Shown here: positions 46,560 to 59,458 of the stretch, piece after piece
Layout of the letters: every line of letters starts with the position of its first letter
How positions within the stretch are numbered: the first letter of the stretch is position 1
Source: Gigaspora rosea
Taxonomy: Eukaryota; Glomeromycota; Glomeromycetes; Diversisporales; Gigasporaceae
Reading direction: 5' to 3'
Assembly (NCBI GenBank): GCA_003550325.1
Contig: QKWP01000795.1
Coordinates: 62,004 to 126,003, forward strand
DNA length: 64,000 nt
The notes under the pieces: model-generated
What the model saw: only the letters and a program-made list of their open reading frames with translations
Database searches by the model: none
What the model was told of the DNA's origin: nothing
Program-made: the position numbers and the translations under genes

Positions 46560-47717
46560 ATAATAGTAAAAGCATAATAGTTCAGGACTGGCAATATAGT
46601 TAGTAGCACAGTAGTATTTTTTCATTTTCTTTTTTTTTAATGCAGTACTAACTTTCATGTGATAATGAACTTAGCAAGCATGATAGTTTGGAATATAGCA
46701 AAATAGTTAGTAGCACAGTAGTATTTTTTTATATACAATACTAATATTTCTTTTTTCTTTAGAATGAAATATGACACAACAATGACATAGCATGATAATA
46801 GAAGCATGATAGTTTGGGAGCATTAATAACACAGTAATATATATATTTTATATATATACAGTTGCCTCTCTCTAATCTGAACCTCTCTAAACTGAACACT
46901 ATCAAACTCTTTCTAAACTGAACACTATCAAACTCTTTCTAAACTGAATGAAATCTCTTAGAACATTTGTAAATTTTATTATAAAGTTTGGATAAGCCAT
47001 ATATAACTTTTTGAAAACTGAACTTTTCTAAATTTTTATATAGTAAAAAAAGCAGTTCTGGCAGTTCAGATTAGAGAAAATTGACTGTATATATAGTACT
47101 AACATTTCTTTTTTTTGAACATAGCACAATAACAAACGTACAATAGTAGATGTATAATAGTTCAGAATATAGCAGGATAGTTAGTAACACAGTAGTATTT
47201 TTTTAATACAGTACTAACATTTTGTACAATAACCAACATAATATGATAGTAGGAACATGATGATTTGGGACATAACAAGATACATATATGTCCGAAAATA
47301 AGCTACTACCTAAAATAAGCTACCCCCTGATTTTTTTTAAAAATCTTAAAAAATTCGTTAACAGTTGCTACATATAAAACTTTTTTTTCTGCTAAGTAAC
47401 TTCAAAAAATCAATTAAGTAAAGTTGTTCAGCGCATCAAAATACACCTACAGTAAAAATTTAGTGTCATTTAGATAACTTTTTATTAGAATGTTTTTCAA
47501 TTTTTTCAAAAAATACTATATTTCGAAAATAAGCTACTTTACGAATTTTTGTGTAATTTTTTGGCCAAAAAAGGTAGCTTAATTTTGAACACATACGGTA
47601 GTTAGTAGCACAGTAGTATTTATTTTTATATAGTACTAATGTTTCTTTTTTCTTTAGAAAAGAACATAGCACGATAGTAGAGCCATAATAGTTCGAAACA
47701 TCAGTAACATAATAATA
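46560..47717. repeat. Degenerate tandem array, left part
   Basis: Units of about 110-150 bp carry GCATGATAGTTTGGGACATA, GATAGTTAGTAGCACAGTAG, a T-rich run, then AATACAGTACTAACATTTCTT. About six degenerate units are seen here, interrupted by the MITE at 46859-47087 and an insert-like segment at about 47280-47590 with AAAATAAGCTAC words (also seen at 6733-6810). The array resumes at 61398. Confidence 0.7.
46859..47087. mobile_element. TA-flanked MITE, 229 bp
   Basis: Left end CAGTTGCCTCTCTCTAATCT and right end CAGATTAGAGAAAATTGACT-G are inverted copies, TA on both sides. It contains two tandem copies of AACTGAACACTATCAAACTC-TTTCT. This is a typical Tc1/mariner/pogo-derived MITE. Confidence 0.8.
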
Positions 47718-47815
47718 CAGTTGTCCCTCTCTATAATCACCAAGTCTGTGCACCCTATTTTGGTGATTGTAAAGAGGTGTGACTATAAATAAAATACCTC
47801 ATTATGGTCATCTAT

Positions 47816-48205
47816 AGGCGAAATGTAGCGTGCTTCCATCTAAAACTTTTTTTCTTATTAAGTTAACGATACATGCCCACTAATTGAAAGTTGTAGAGCT
47901 CGTCAAGACGCATCTAACGGTGGTTAGATCATCCAAAATCGACCCAATAGATGGCGAGATATCGTCGAAAAACGATTGGCCGACTATATAAAATCTCTAT
48001 ATAAACAATATTTGTTTACATAAGAGATTTTATATAGTCAGCCAATCGTTTTTCGGCATTGTCTCGCCATTTATTGGGTCGATTTGGATGATCTAACCAC
48101 CATTAGATGCGTCTCGACGAGCTCTACAACTTTCAATTAGTGGACACGTATCGTTAACTTAGTAAGAAAAAAAGTTTTAAATGGAAGCACTCCACATTTT
48201 GCCTA
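47816..48205. repeat. Palindrome carrying the 30-bp box
   Basis: The arms match as reverse complements for about 180 bp, from GGCGAAATGTAGCGTGCTTC to the loop near 48010 and back to TCCACATTTTGCC. Boxes lie at 47919-47949 (reverse) and 48072-48101 (forward). Confidence 0.85.
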
Positions 48206-48233
48206 TACAGTTGGCCCCCGTTAATATCAACCG

Positions 48234-48580
48234 CACCAGGGGTCTAGACACTTTTGCAGTAACGTGACGTGGCACATGAGAATTAACCAATTCGAGAACG
48301 TAAATTTTGATCATCCCGGATCAGTCTGACATCAAAACAAAACACGTGTGCAAGAAGAAAAAAAGAGAAAAGAGCGAAAATACTCAAAAACTAATGTTTA
48401 AATCAGCCTTAAAAACTGCATAAAAATGTCCAGAACGCAATTTTACATATATATAGAGACCTTCTAAGGCTATATACACGAACCCTAACCCTAACCTTAA
48501 CAATAAAGCCAAAAGGTTAATCCAAAGACGCCACACCACGTGATGGTCACGTTACTGCAAAAGTGTCTAGACTCCTGGTG
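48234..48580. mobile_element. Inverted-repeat element near the left end of the Tigger copy
   Basis: CACCAGGGGTCTAGACACTT and AAGTGTCTAGACTCCTGGTG head inverted arms of about 40 bp (to GTAACGTGAC / GGTCACGTTAC). A telomere-like AACCCTAACCCTAACC tract lies in the middle (48482-48497). A target duplication is not evident, but GTTAATATCAACC occurs on both sides. Confidence 0.65.
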
Positions 48581-50675
48581 GGGTCGTTAATATCAACCCC
48601 GTTAATATCAACATCTTGTTAATATCAACGTTAACTATAAGATAAAATTCCAAATAATTAAATTCCCCGCATATATCAACTTTATTATGATTCTTCGTTA
48701 ATATCACTATCAATATAAACATATATTTTTTTATAATAATATTTCCCTATTAATATCCTTAACCAATAAGAATCGAATAAACTGCACGTGACATATGAGT
48801 AAACAAACCAAATAACCAATCAAAATGATTCTACACTATGCTTTAATTACACTTCTAAGCTATTATTTTGCCCAATCTATGTATAAGTTTATTTATACAG
48901 AACACATAATAAATGCACAATTCAATTGTCAACTCTTAGTGTAAAATTTTTTACAACGAATCGAATATGCAAAATCAAAGTTTGCTCAAATGTCATTCTC
49001 TATGCGATTAGCTAATAACCGTAATGATGCTCATTTCCTGTAATCAATTAAAATAAGAATTGCAATCAATACTTACAGCATAGACCCGAAATAATACCTA
49101 TCGGCGCATTAAATAATTGACCTGCGCATTATTTCGAGTACGCCCATGTGCGTTAGGCTGATTTTCAGAGACATTTCAGGGTACTGCGATACATTATTCT
49201 GCTCACTCTAAAAATATTTTTTTACATTATAATTTGTGATTTAATCACATGTTTTTTATAAGAACAATATAAAAAATTTATTTTTAATGTGAGCATACCC
49301 TGGACACTCTAAATGGGTGCGCATTAATTCGGGGCGCACAAATGATGTTATTTTAGATCTATATAGTAAGCGATTCATTAATATTTTATCAAATATCATT
49401 ACCACTATATTAGTTCGTTAAGATCTCTTTGAATGCTTAATTAATAATTCATTATTTTTTTGCTAATAAAAATGTATTAATTACGATGTTTAATTGAATA
49501 TTTATTGATATTAAATACATTTGACCCCCTTAAAACATTTTTTGCTATGTAAAATTATTCACTAACACTTTTTGCCCTGTGCGCCTTAATTATGATCAAA
49601 TGGCATTATACATGTACAAAAAAACACGAACACTAAAGGATCTGCAAATGCTATGCCAAGCATATAAGACATAATGCATAGTACCAGTGCTTGCGAAATC
49701 GCCTATACCCATGAGCATGAAAGCTCTGAGACCTTTGTAAGTACACATGTAAAGTTTCTCTATACACCCTTGCCGAGCATTTGTGCCCAATTTAGACTAG
49801 GCCTTTCGTGCTTATAAGGTGCCTGACGTGTGCCTAACATCTCGTGCCTACATTTCAAGAGCAAGAAAAATTGCTTTACAATAGATAAAGAAAACAATAT
49901 TAATAATAAAAATAGTAAAAATATCAGCCAATATTAAAAAAAAAATTCAATCCCACTAAAGATTTAGATGATTGAGTTCTAGATTTTTCCATTTCCATAA
50001 ATTTTTGGTTGGAATTTTAGCCGTCCAGATTACCGCGATTCTTGTGAACAAGCCATTGTCACGAATGAATAATGTAATGGCTAGCAAATACAATTTGTTT
50101 AGGGTTAGCTTTAACTATCTAACAAAACGAAATAAAATTTTTGGTGCATAATCGTTTACATACCATTAATTTAATACTGTATATTATTCTTGGATAAGTC
50201 TCATGCATGCTATATGTATACATCTTAACCTTTTGACACAACTTTCTATAAGCTGTGGAACTCGCAATTCGGAGGTGTGAAAATGCTAAAAAATTAACCA
50301 TATAAAAACAAGATAAGTAAATGATAATGCAAAATAAAAAAAAACAATTAAAAAGAAAAAAAAATGTGCTGCCCGAATAATACCATTACGGCGCATTTGT
50401 AAACTACCCCAAAATTTGACTACCGATAGTAAGTCAATTCATATTTTGTCCCCAAATCCAAGTATTTGTTGCTAAATTTATTATTGATCAATTCAAAAAT
50501 TATTTGCTTCCCGAATATATAGCAACATAATGTCTAGCCCATCTTTCTACTATATCTGCTTAATTTCCTTAATTCCACAAATGCGCCGTAATAACAATAG
50601 GCGATGTGAATCGTAGAAAGCTATAGAAAAAGAGTTTAAAACAAAATTAAAAAAAAAAAAAAAATTAAATTAGAA
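48581..50675. other. Non-coding left arm of the Tigger element
   Basis: AT-rich with subterminal repeats. GCGCATTA / TAATGCGC-like words recur (49110-49340). A bounded inverted pair, ATTACGGCGCATTTGT ... ACAAATGCGCCGTAAT, spans 50389-50595. No gene. Confidence 0.5.
50389..50595. repeat. Inverted-repeat element upstream of the transposase
   Basis: Sixteen-base perfect inverted ends, ATTACGGCGCATTTGT and ACAAATGCGCCGTAAT, 207 bp overall. CCGAATAATACC just before it recurs at about 49087 (CCGAAATAATACC). Confidence 0.65.
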
Positions 50676-51765
50676 TTGCACAAAATGGACAAGGAACTGG
50701 AACGACCACGAAAAAAACGAATAACCCTGTCAATGAAAACAAAGCAAGAAATATGTCAGCGAAAAAATAAGGATCCATCTCTTAGTATTGATCAACTTTC
50801 TGCAGAATACAGTTGCGATCGAAGCACGATTTCTAAGATTTTGAAAGAAAAGGATAAGTGGTTGGCTATACAAATGACAGAACCTCAAGAAAAAAAAAAA
50901 ACTAACCAGCCAGCCAAATTTGAAGAATTAGAAAATGCTATGAACATTTGGATGCGAAGAGTTCTCTCACAAAATGGAATTTTATCGGATGGGATCCTAC
51001 AAGTTCAAGCTAAAAAATTTGCTGAATTATTAGGAATACCAGAAGACAATTTTAAAGCAAGTCATGGTTGGTTAGATAGGTTTAAAAAAAGATATGAAGT
51101 TCAGAAATTTAAAATCCAGGAAGAATCGGAAAGTGCACCCGTGGAAGACCTTCCTGAGCATAGACGGAAGTTAGTTGAATTACTCTTGCAATATAAGCCG
51201 GATGATGTCTACAATACCAATAAAACTGGTCTCTATTTTAGAATGATGCCTGATCAAACGCTTGCGTCAAAACCAGTTAAAGGGAAAAAAAATTAAGGAT
51301 AGAATAACTGTGCTTCTTTGCACAAATACAACTAGAACGGATAAGCTCAAACCATTGGTAATAGGAAAGTCATCAAAACCGCATTGTTTTAAAGGTGTTC
51401 GGAGAGAAAATCTTGGCGTAAGCTATGATGCTAGTAATAAAGCATGGATGACAAGTGCCATTTTTGGACGTTGGGTAAATTCTTTGAATACCGTGTGCTG
51501 ACAAAAACGCAAAAAAATTCTTTTATTAGTTGACAGTGCATTGTCCCATCCAAAAAATGAACATACTTACATTAAAATTCATATTTTACCGCCACTTACA
51601 ACCTCTTATTTGCAACCATGTGATGCCGGAATTATAAATTCGTTTAAATCTTACTATCAAAAATTATTTCTTCAAAATATTGTAGACGCTATTAATGCTA
51701 AAAAAGAAATGCATCGTCTTAATATCTTAGAAGCAATAAGGTAGTATACAACCTAAAAATCAAAT

Positions 51766-51767
<2 letters not shown>

Positions 51768-51796
<29 letters not shown>

Positions 51797-51800
51797 AAAA
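51768..51800 (+). repeat. (TAAA)n microsatellite
   Basis: About seven uninterrupted AAAT units lead into A runs at the LINE 5' junction. Confidence 0.9.
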
Positions 51801-52091
51801 AAAAACAAAAAAAAACTCTTTCCTGTAGATCTGAAAATCATAAGAAAACAAACAAACAACACACTTGGTAGAGAGTTTTAAAATATTATCATCGTACCTA
51901 ACTAAACCAGGCCAATACCGGCCTTACGTTCAAAGGCAAACATAATTATTAGGCGCAAGCGGAAAGCAGTCTTACTACAAATACCCAATTCCTTCTTCCT
52001 TATCTCACCATCCCTGCGGGAATGGGGAGAACACCCAAAACCTCCAAACGGAAAGTTCGCACCCTACAGAGTTGCAGCACTTGGAACGGAC

Positions 52092-54598
52092 ATGCCTAAG
52101 AACAAAAGACAAAAGAAGAACAACCCTGCAGCAGACTTCACTCAACCAAATACAAAAAGTCTCCCCAACAGGAAAAACTCAAAAACCTCTAAAACCTCTC
52201 TCCCAGACTCAGGCAAAAAGTGCCGATTCCAACTCACCCCAAAAAACTCATTAATGACATCATCACAACAACAAAGCGCTGATGACCAAAATCTTCCCAC
52301 ACACTCGATGACGTCATCACAACAACAAACCGGTAATGCCCTAATTCCTCCCACACTCACAGCCACGGATAACTCGATTTTCTGTGGACCACAAATCCCC
52401 TGCATAAACAAGCACCAGGATCATTGCCAAAATAAATCAGACCCCGAGGACCCTGTTCATTCTATTCCCATATCTGACAACATGGAAACGGACCAGGAAC
52501 CAACCCTGACCTCAGAACCCGGCTCAACAACCATGTCAACCCTGGACGTACCCCTAGACCACAACTCTCGGCCTATGATCTAAGTGAATCAGAAGATGAC
52601 TCCGAAATGGATACCGAATCAGTCGATACGATCCAGGAGCAGCCAACAACCCACAAAAAGAGCTATAGTCAGGCCCTTAAAGGTAACAATGATCGAACAC
52701 GGCAACCCAACTTAATTTGGCAACAGCATAGATTAGACCAGGAGAAAAGATGAGCAGAGCACATAAGAAAAGAAATGGCAGAACTTAGAGAAACTCAACT
52801 ACAAACCTTTGACGAGGACGCATGGGACAAAGAAAAAATAAAGGAATCCCTAACCTCCAAAGATAAATTACATGAGTTCATAAAATACAAATTGGCAACA
52901 CTTCCCTCGTCAATACATATACCCCCAGCCATAGACGCAAAATTTAGACATAGAGATACTGCCTTTTTTAGAAGCTTTACAAGAATACAAACGAGCAGAC
53001 CACACACCAGACAGAATTCAATAATCTATTCATCCTAGCATTAGAATCATATAAAAAACAACATAATGTACTAGCAACCAATAAGGGCAGTGTCATTAAT
53101 CACCTGATTATTTTTTATCAGAGGCCTACCCCCCTCCCTCTTCCTTAATATATAAATAGTCAGGTTCTTATATATAATTTTAACTTTTTTTACCCCCCTC
53201 CCCCCTAAAAAATCACCTGATTTTTGTTACTCCCCTAGGCGAAACAGGAACCAATTATTTGATCTACTCAGAGCGAAGCTAGCACTAGACTACCTAACAA
53301 ATCTAGATTTTCACGAACTAGATGCTTGGGAAATTACGAGATACATATTATATCTGTCAAACTTCGCAAAAATTGTTACAAACATGGAATTTGACGAGAT
53401 CAGGAAATTGGTTTCAGAAGAGATCACTGATTCGCGATTGAAACTACCACAACAATATACCGATATACACCCGGACCTAACCAAAGCAATCCCTTTTGAA
53501 CTGCCAATTGAAAACAGGCAAACCCTAGGGCCGAAAGTTAAAGCCCTAAGACTTATTTTCAAGTTCGAACTCCTTCCAGAGAATTATATTTCGGACAAAC
53601 GACAACCAATACCATCAGACTACAGGCAATTGAATGATACAGTTCGCAAGTTCTTTCCAATCAGAGACAGAGAAGAATTAAAAGATATACCAACCTATAG
53701 AGCTACACTACAAAAATATTATATATTCAGCAGGATCCCAGACACCTACTTCGATCTACCTCCATCAAAACCACCCCTACCATTAACACCACAAGATTTA
53801 TCCCCTAGATTGAGAGAGAAGTTCCCATTCTTACCGCTAGATGAAGAAGACTTTAAAGAACACGTCAGACTCCTCCGAGTTGACTACAACTTCAAACGAC
53901 TCCCCAATGACTATCTACTTCCTCGAAAAAAGTTGCCAAACAACCCAGCTGACCTAAAATGGAAAGACTTTCCCTTCCCAATGACTACAACAGAATCAGT
54001 CAAAGATTTCTTTAGGTTAATCCCCAGATTTTACAGCTTACCAAACCCACTTCCCTTAGCATATGCAAATTTCAACTACACAGATTTACCAGCTCTACCC
54101 CTGCTGGCAGCAGACGTAGATAAAGTAAATTTGACCACTCCAATCACTTCACGGAAACACCTATCTATCGCGATACAAGACCTAAAACCACACTACTACT
54201 TCTACAAAATACCTGAATCCTGGATCAAAATGAGCGTAGCAGACCAAGTAGAGGGCCTTTCCCCCCGTTTGCCCGCAAATTTAGAGGATCTCATGACTCA
54301 TCTGGAAAAGAAAAACATAACAGATATTGAACTACCAATTAAAAAACATGAAAAAATCGACACCACAATTGAGAAATTAAAAAAACACTTCCTCTTCAAC
54401 AACATTCCATCCTTCCTATTCGACCAATTGGAGGACCTACCTCAACCCAGATTCGACCTGTTCCACAAACCAAAAAGACATTTCAAAGGGAAAACGAAAG
54501 AAGAAGATACCCAGATGTCGAATTCTGAAACTCGAGAAGACCAGAAACCAGATAAACCAGATACCGACACCCCCACCGACCCAATCACCAATAAGTAA
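52092..54598 (+). pseudogene. LINE ORF1 protein with internal ~55-residue repeats
   Basis: The start MPKNKRQKKNNPAADF opens a Ser/Thr/Pro-rich, likely disordered N-terminus. Frame changes near 52575, a stop near 52752, a shift near 53005 and an insertion near 53083-53245 break it. From 53384 an uninterrupted 404-residue frame follows. In it a unit recurs about six times: a start like FPFLPL, about 15-20 variable residues with charged helix-like sequence, then LLRVDYNFKRLPNDY, also seen as LRLIFKFELLPENY, LQKYYIFSRIPDTY, LKPHYYFYKIPESW and LKKHFLFNNIPSFL. The tail is acidic and Thr/Pro-rich. No RRM or zinc knuckle is visible. ORF1 proteins usually bind element RNA; whether this repeat does is unknown. 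I do not know a named domain matching it. Confidence 0.7.
53083..53245. mobile_element. Small insertion in LINE ORF1
   Basis: Coding continuity is lost between ...HNVLATNK and RNRNQLFDLL. The stretch between has GGGCAGTGTCATTAATCACC-TGAT at the left and an imperfect inverted partner ATCACCTGATTTTTGTTACT-CCCC at the right, with C-rich runs CCCCCCTCCC. AACCAATA and AACCAATT at the two sides may be an 8-bp duplication with one mismatch. Part of it matches 10573-10600. Confidence 0.5.
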
Positions 54599-54625
54599 CC
54601 ATATGCGGAACCAGGCCCATCTTCG

Positions 54626-57600
54626 ATGGGCAACGGAAGTCAAACCTCCAACTGTAGACCGGAGCACGTTAATAAAGAAATTAATAATATAGACATTACA
54701 GAAACTACTGAACTTACTGAAACACACAAACACACTTTCTCCTTTGAAAATGGAATTAATATCGCAACCCACAATATCAGAGGGCTCTCGAGAGCAGAAA
54801 AATTACAAGAATGGATCGAATTCTGTATAGAAGCAAATATACATATCATCGCATTATCTGAAACAAAGCTTACACCTAATCGGGTCAAGGGACTTACCAA
54901 TCCCATATATGGCATATACACCTCTAACTTTGAACCCTATAAAGCTGACCAACGGGAATCTAGCTTGGGCGCCGCCCTTATGATCTGCAACAGCCTACAA
55001 GCCTATATCCATAACATCAGAACAATCCCTGGAACACTAATCATGATTGACTTATTCCTACCTGATAACAACAAAACTAGAGTTATATCCATCTATCTCC
55101 CCTCTAACCACCCAACCTTAAACGAGAAAGCACAAAATGAAGCAGATAGATGGATAAGGGAAGCTAAAAGCAGAAATTGGAAACTGTTCCTAATGGGTGA
55201 TTTCAACTCTAATCAGTATAAAAAAAACCATCACCGATTTTCATAAATCTGAACACTTTGGGAGCAACAAGCCTATTGGACCTCCACAGTATCACTTCGC
55301 ACACTTGGACCGGTCCCTCCTCCCAGAGCCAAATCAACGACATCTGGATATTACAAGACATGATCTTAGAAATTGAAAAACCCTTGTTGACAGAGGCAAC
55401 AAACATTATGGGCAGCGACCATTGTATAATATCAACAACCTGGCATACACACATACTGAATAAGAATATTAACAAAAACAAGAGAAATAAAAAAAGGAAA
55501 CAGAAGATACACTAGTATAACAAGATGTTAGCAGAGGACTGGAACGAATTTACAGACAAACTGGGAAAGAACTTTGCAAAGAAAAATCTAAACAATCAAA
55601 TATCAAACCAAAACGAACTAGATAAAGCTTGGAACCTCTGGGCAATTGAAATTAAAACAATGATCAATAGAAAGATCCTGTTCACCTTTACTAGTCGAAG
55701 AACCTATCATGCCCTATCCCTAAAGGCGACAAAACTGCACGCCGCTCTGAAAAATATAAATAAAGCTTTAAGCTTAATAACCAAGGGAAATCCTGAAATA
55801 TTAGAAAAGACAAACAAACTTCTCGAAAAAACATCGAAGTTAGCAGACCTGGAAATCAAGTCAATTAATATTAATGACTTCACAAATAGTAGGGATACAA
55901 TAATCTCGACCTTAAAAGAGAATAAGAATACTATATGGACAAGCCGGAACTATGAAAAACAACAAGAAGTGATAGATAAAATTAACTTCTACATCAACTG
56001 AAGATATGAAGATTTTAGAGACCGTACATGTAGAATGTTTGATAGTATCCTCCAAAGAAAGGCAGAACCTGTTCGAACTGATAAAATCATCCTCCTGGAC
56101 AAAATTCTATTGGACAAAGAAGAAGTACTACAACATATAAGATCACACTCAAAAAATTGGACCAGACTTAATCCGGCCAGTACAACTTCTGAAAACGATT
56201 GGGACAAGGAATACCTTCCATTAAAAAATACCTTATCATCAATATACTCTAACTCGATCTATGACATAACATTACAAGAATTAAAAGAAACTATAGAGAA
56301 TTCCCCAAGCAACAAAGCACCTGGTCCCCTGGCAATTCCCAACGAGATGATAAAACACCTCCCAGAGAACGCCCTACACTTCCTACTAAAAATTCTCAAT
56401 GCTTGCCTACAAATTGAAGTAGTTCCCAACCAATGGTTACAATCTAATATATGGCTAATCCCAAAGAAAGATCGCTATAATTATGATCTAAATTACACAA
56501 GACCTATAACGCTAATCGATTATACAAAAAAAATACTGACAAAGATAATAACAAATAGACTGACGATCCCAATAATGCGTTATAAAGTTCTGTCCCCGCT
56601 AAATTTCGCCGCCTTTTCTAGACAATCAACCTCCCAACCACTGTCCAACCTCACTCACATCCTAGAAGACGCTCGCACCAATAACAAAGAAATCTGGGCA
56701 CTTGCCCAGGACATGTCCAAAGCATTTGATACCATGCATGTTCCCACATTAGAAAAAGCACTAAGGAGAATAAAAATACCAGAAAAAATAATAAACCTAC
56801 TCCTATATCTGCTGACTAACAGAAAAAACAGGGTAATCACAGATCTAGGTCTCACAAGACCCTATGAAGTAGAGGACGGGATTGATCAGGGAGAGACATT
56901 CTCCCCCTCCTTTGGAAAATCTACTACGACCCCCTGATCTCGCGAATCCAACGCTCGTTTCAAGACTATACTGGAAGCATACCTACCAACCCACCACGTC
57001 AAATACACATGCCAGTAATGGCATACATGGATGACTCGCTCTGGCTGGCACATGACAAAACCACCTTAACCAACATAATCTCGCTCGCCACCTCATTTTA
57101 CAAATATAATAATATAAAAGTAAACCCGTCGAAATCATACCTCATTACAAACACGAAAAAAGAAAAAACCCCCTCAATTGAATTTGACAACTCAACAATC
57201 TACGCTTCTAAAAATGATACGCCAATAAAATACCTCGGAGCCTGGTTTACAGCCAGAAACTCACTACACCCAATCCAACACCTAATACTCGCGGAAGTAT
57301 AAATGAATCTAAAAAAACTCAGATTAGCAAAGATAACAGAAAAACAAGCGATTTATATTATCAACAGAGTGATTTTCCCTCGGTTACAATACCGCCTTCA
57401 CGTGGTGTACCTGAAATCATCACAGATAGAAAAAATCAATAGAACATGTATCGGCATAGTCAAACAAAAAGGAGGACTCGCGAGAGGAATTCCAAATTCC
57501 TTTATACACAATCCAGAAATTTACGGCCTTGACAATCTACTACAAATTCATGATAATACACTCATCTTATTTCTAACAAAAAACTTAAATCACAAAGACT

Positions 57601-59458
57601 TTGATAAATCATTTTTAAAAATGCGGATACAACATCTACAGGAAGCTGCGAACACAGAGAAATCCATATTGAGTCATATACCACTATTTCCGCATAGACA
57701 AAACCTTACACATACAGCTCAGTCAATTATCGCAGGCTTAGCCCTGGGAATCACCTGGAACAAACCACTCAATCAATGACCTATACTTCCTAAACGCCTA
57801 AAGGGTACCCCGATAGACCAATTCATAATAGATCACCCCAAAAAGCACATTCTAAAAGAGAAAATGAATAGACATGGTATCTACTGTGCGGAACAACTAT
57901 TAGATCTAAAGAATAAAAACTTCCTATCCTGGGCGGAAATCCACCACAACATACAAAAAATCCCAAGAGGACGTCCTCCAAACTGGCTAAATACAATGCA
58001 AGAAATATTGAGCGGAAAGGCAAATCCCACAACTACACTAATTACTCCAAACCCCTTTACCTTAACACCCTGGACCCAAAAAAAAAGAAAGAACTGGATA
58101 ATAACAAATGATGAAAATTCGCAAAAATAACTAGTTCTTCTCAACAACACCCTAAAGCCAAACATTACATAATTACCACAAACAACAAACTGGAACATTG
58201 TACAGGTTGCACCCTGAAAAATAAATCGATAACAGAAGAACACTGCTACTTCTACTTAAGGAATAGAGCGTATAGTCTTCAAGTAGACAGCCGGCAGATA
58301 GTCCATGGAAAAATATCAGACATTTTTACAGCCTTAAATAATAGACTACCACCACAAAAAGAAACACACTCGGAACCTCCAAACCTTCCACCAAGACCCT
58401 TGTCAGCCTTCATAGACCCTCCGCTGGAATTGTGGGAATCACTAACGAATAATAATTTCAAAAAACGAAACCTTTCAATACACCTGTTGTCAAAGAAAGA
58501 GAACCACGTGATTAGATCTACAACGTACCCCTCATACACCGTAGCAGCAAAATTGTCAACAAGGGATGCAGTGATCGGCAATACTAATAGAATATGGCCA
58601 TCACGCCTACATTCTACCTTAACAATATTGATATTCCTACTCTCAACCATATCCATTAATACCGAATTACAAATCGTCACAAATCATAAACAAACAGTAG
58701 AGATGATTCAAAAAACAACCAAATTGGAACTATATATGCTCGACCAACTCAACAAAGAAGACCACCCCAGTCTTCTTAAAATACTCAAAGGATCATTAGG
58801 GGACCGCAAAGTCTCCATAAAATTAGACCCAGAACTTAACATACAAAAACCATCAACTATATATAACATGGACATTAATCCCAAACACTTTGTTTACAAC
58901 GTCTTCACCATAGAATTGCTAAACACCCCTTGCATACTACAGACAAAACTCGTATTAAAAAACATTAGCAGAATCACTAACTTGTTACAATGGTTCAACC
59001 AACAACGTATACACTTATGGGAATCATATATAGGAAATATACAATGGGACCATGTCCTAAAATATATTTCCCTCGCTGACAAACCAGCTGCCTTATACAC
59101 ACACCTATCCCTATCACAATTAAAAAACTTCAAATTTAAATTGATTGCAGAAGAATTACCAACTCACTTACTTCTTCACTACCGCAATCCGAACAAAAAT
59201 CCAAATTACTTATGCCACGCTGCTACACGGAACCTGAGGATATAGTACATATATTTACTTGCGTATCTAACCACCTAATATGGAAAGAAGAAATACGCCG
59301 AATTCTAATAAGGGTGGCAACCGAAACGGAATCACTACTAGAAAACCCCCACGAATTCATAAAATCATTTACGTACCTACACATAGAAAAAAAGATGCCA
59401 CTTGGCCTAATCACCAACTCAACTCTCTTTCCCACTAGCTCTAAACACAAACAAAACT
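54626..59458 (+). pseudogene. LINE ORF2: endonuclease, reverse transcriptase, RNase H-like
   Basis: Endonuclease (from 54740): NGINIATHNIRG, IIALSETKL, LMGDFNS and, after a shift near 55235, INDIWI and GSDHCII, the AP-endonuclease set. Stops near 55513 and 56000 precede the reverse transcriptase: APGPLAIPNEM, RPITLIDY, AQDMSKAFDTM, DQGETFS, a shift near 56905, LLWKIYYDPLI, and the catalytic YMDD in MAYMDDSLWLA (about 57030). A stop at 57300 and further breaks follow. At 58520-58720 an RNase H-like segment reads WPSRLHSTLT and IVTNHKQTVEMI, where family members have Glu and Asp, so key acids are lost. The end has Cys residues with PRCYTEPEDIVHIFTC, a C-x-C/H-x-C knuckle split by a shift near 59215. 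This layout fits I- or Tad-like LINEs. Confidence 0.85.

Noticed and set aside
49596..50301. Minus-strand frames in the left arm of the Tigger element
   Set aside because: No domain, no splice structure, and they lie in the non-coding subterminal region.
57823..58243. Minus-strand Phe/Gly-rich frames
   Set aside because: Antisense shadows of LINE ORF2.
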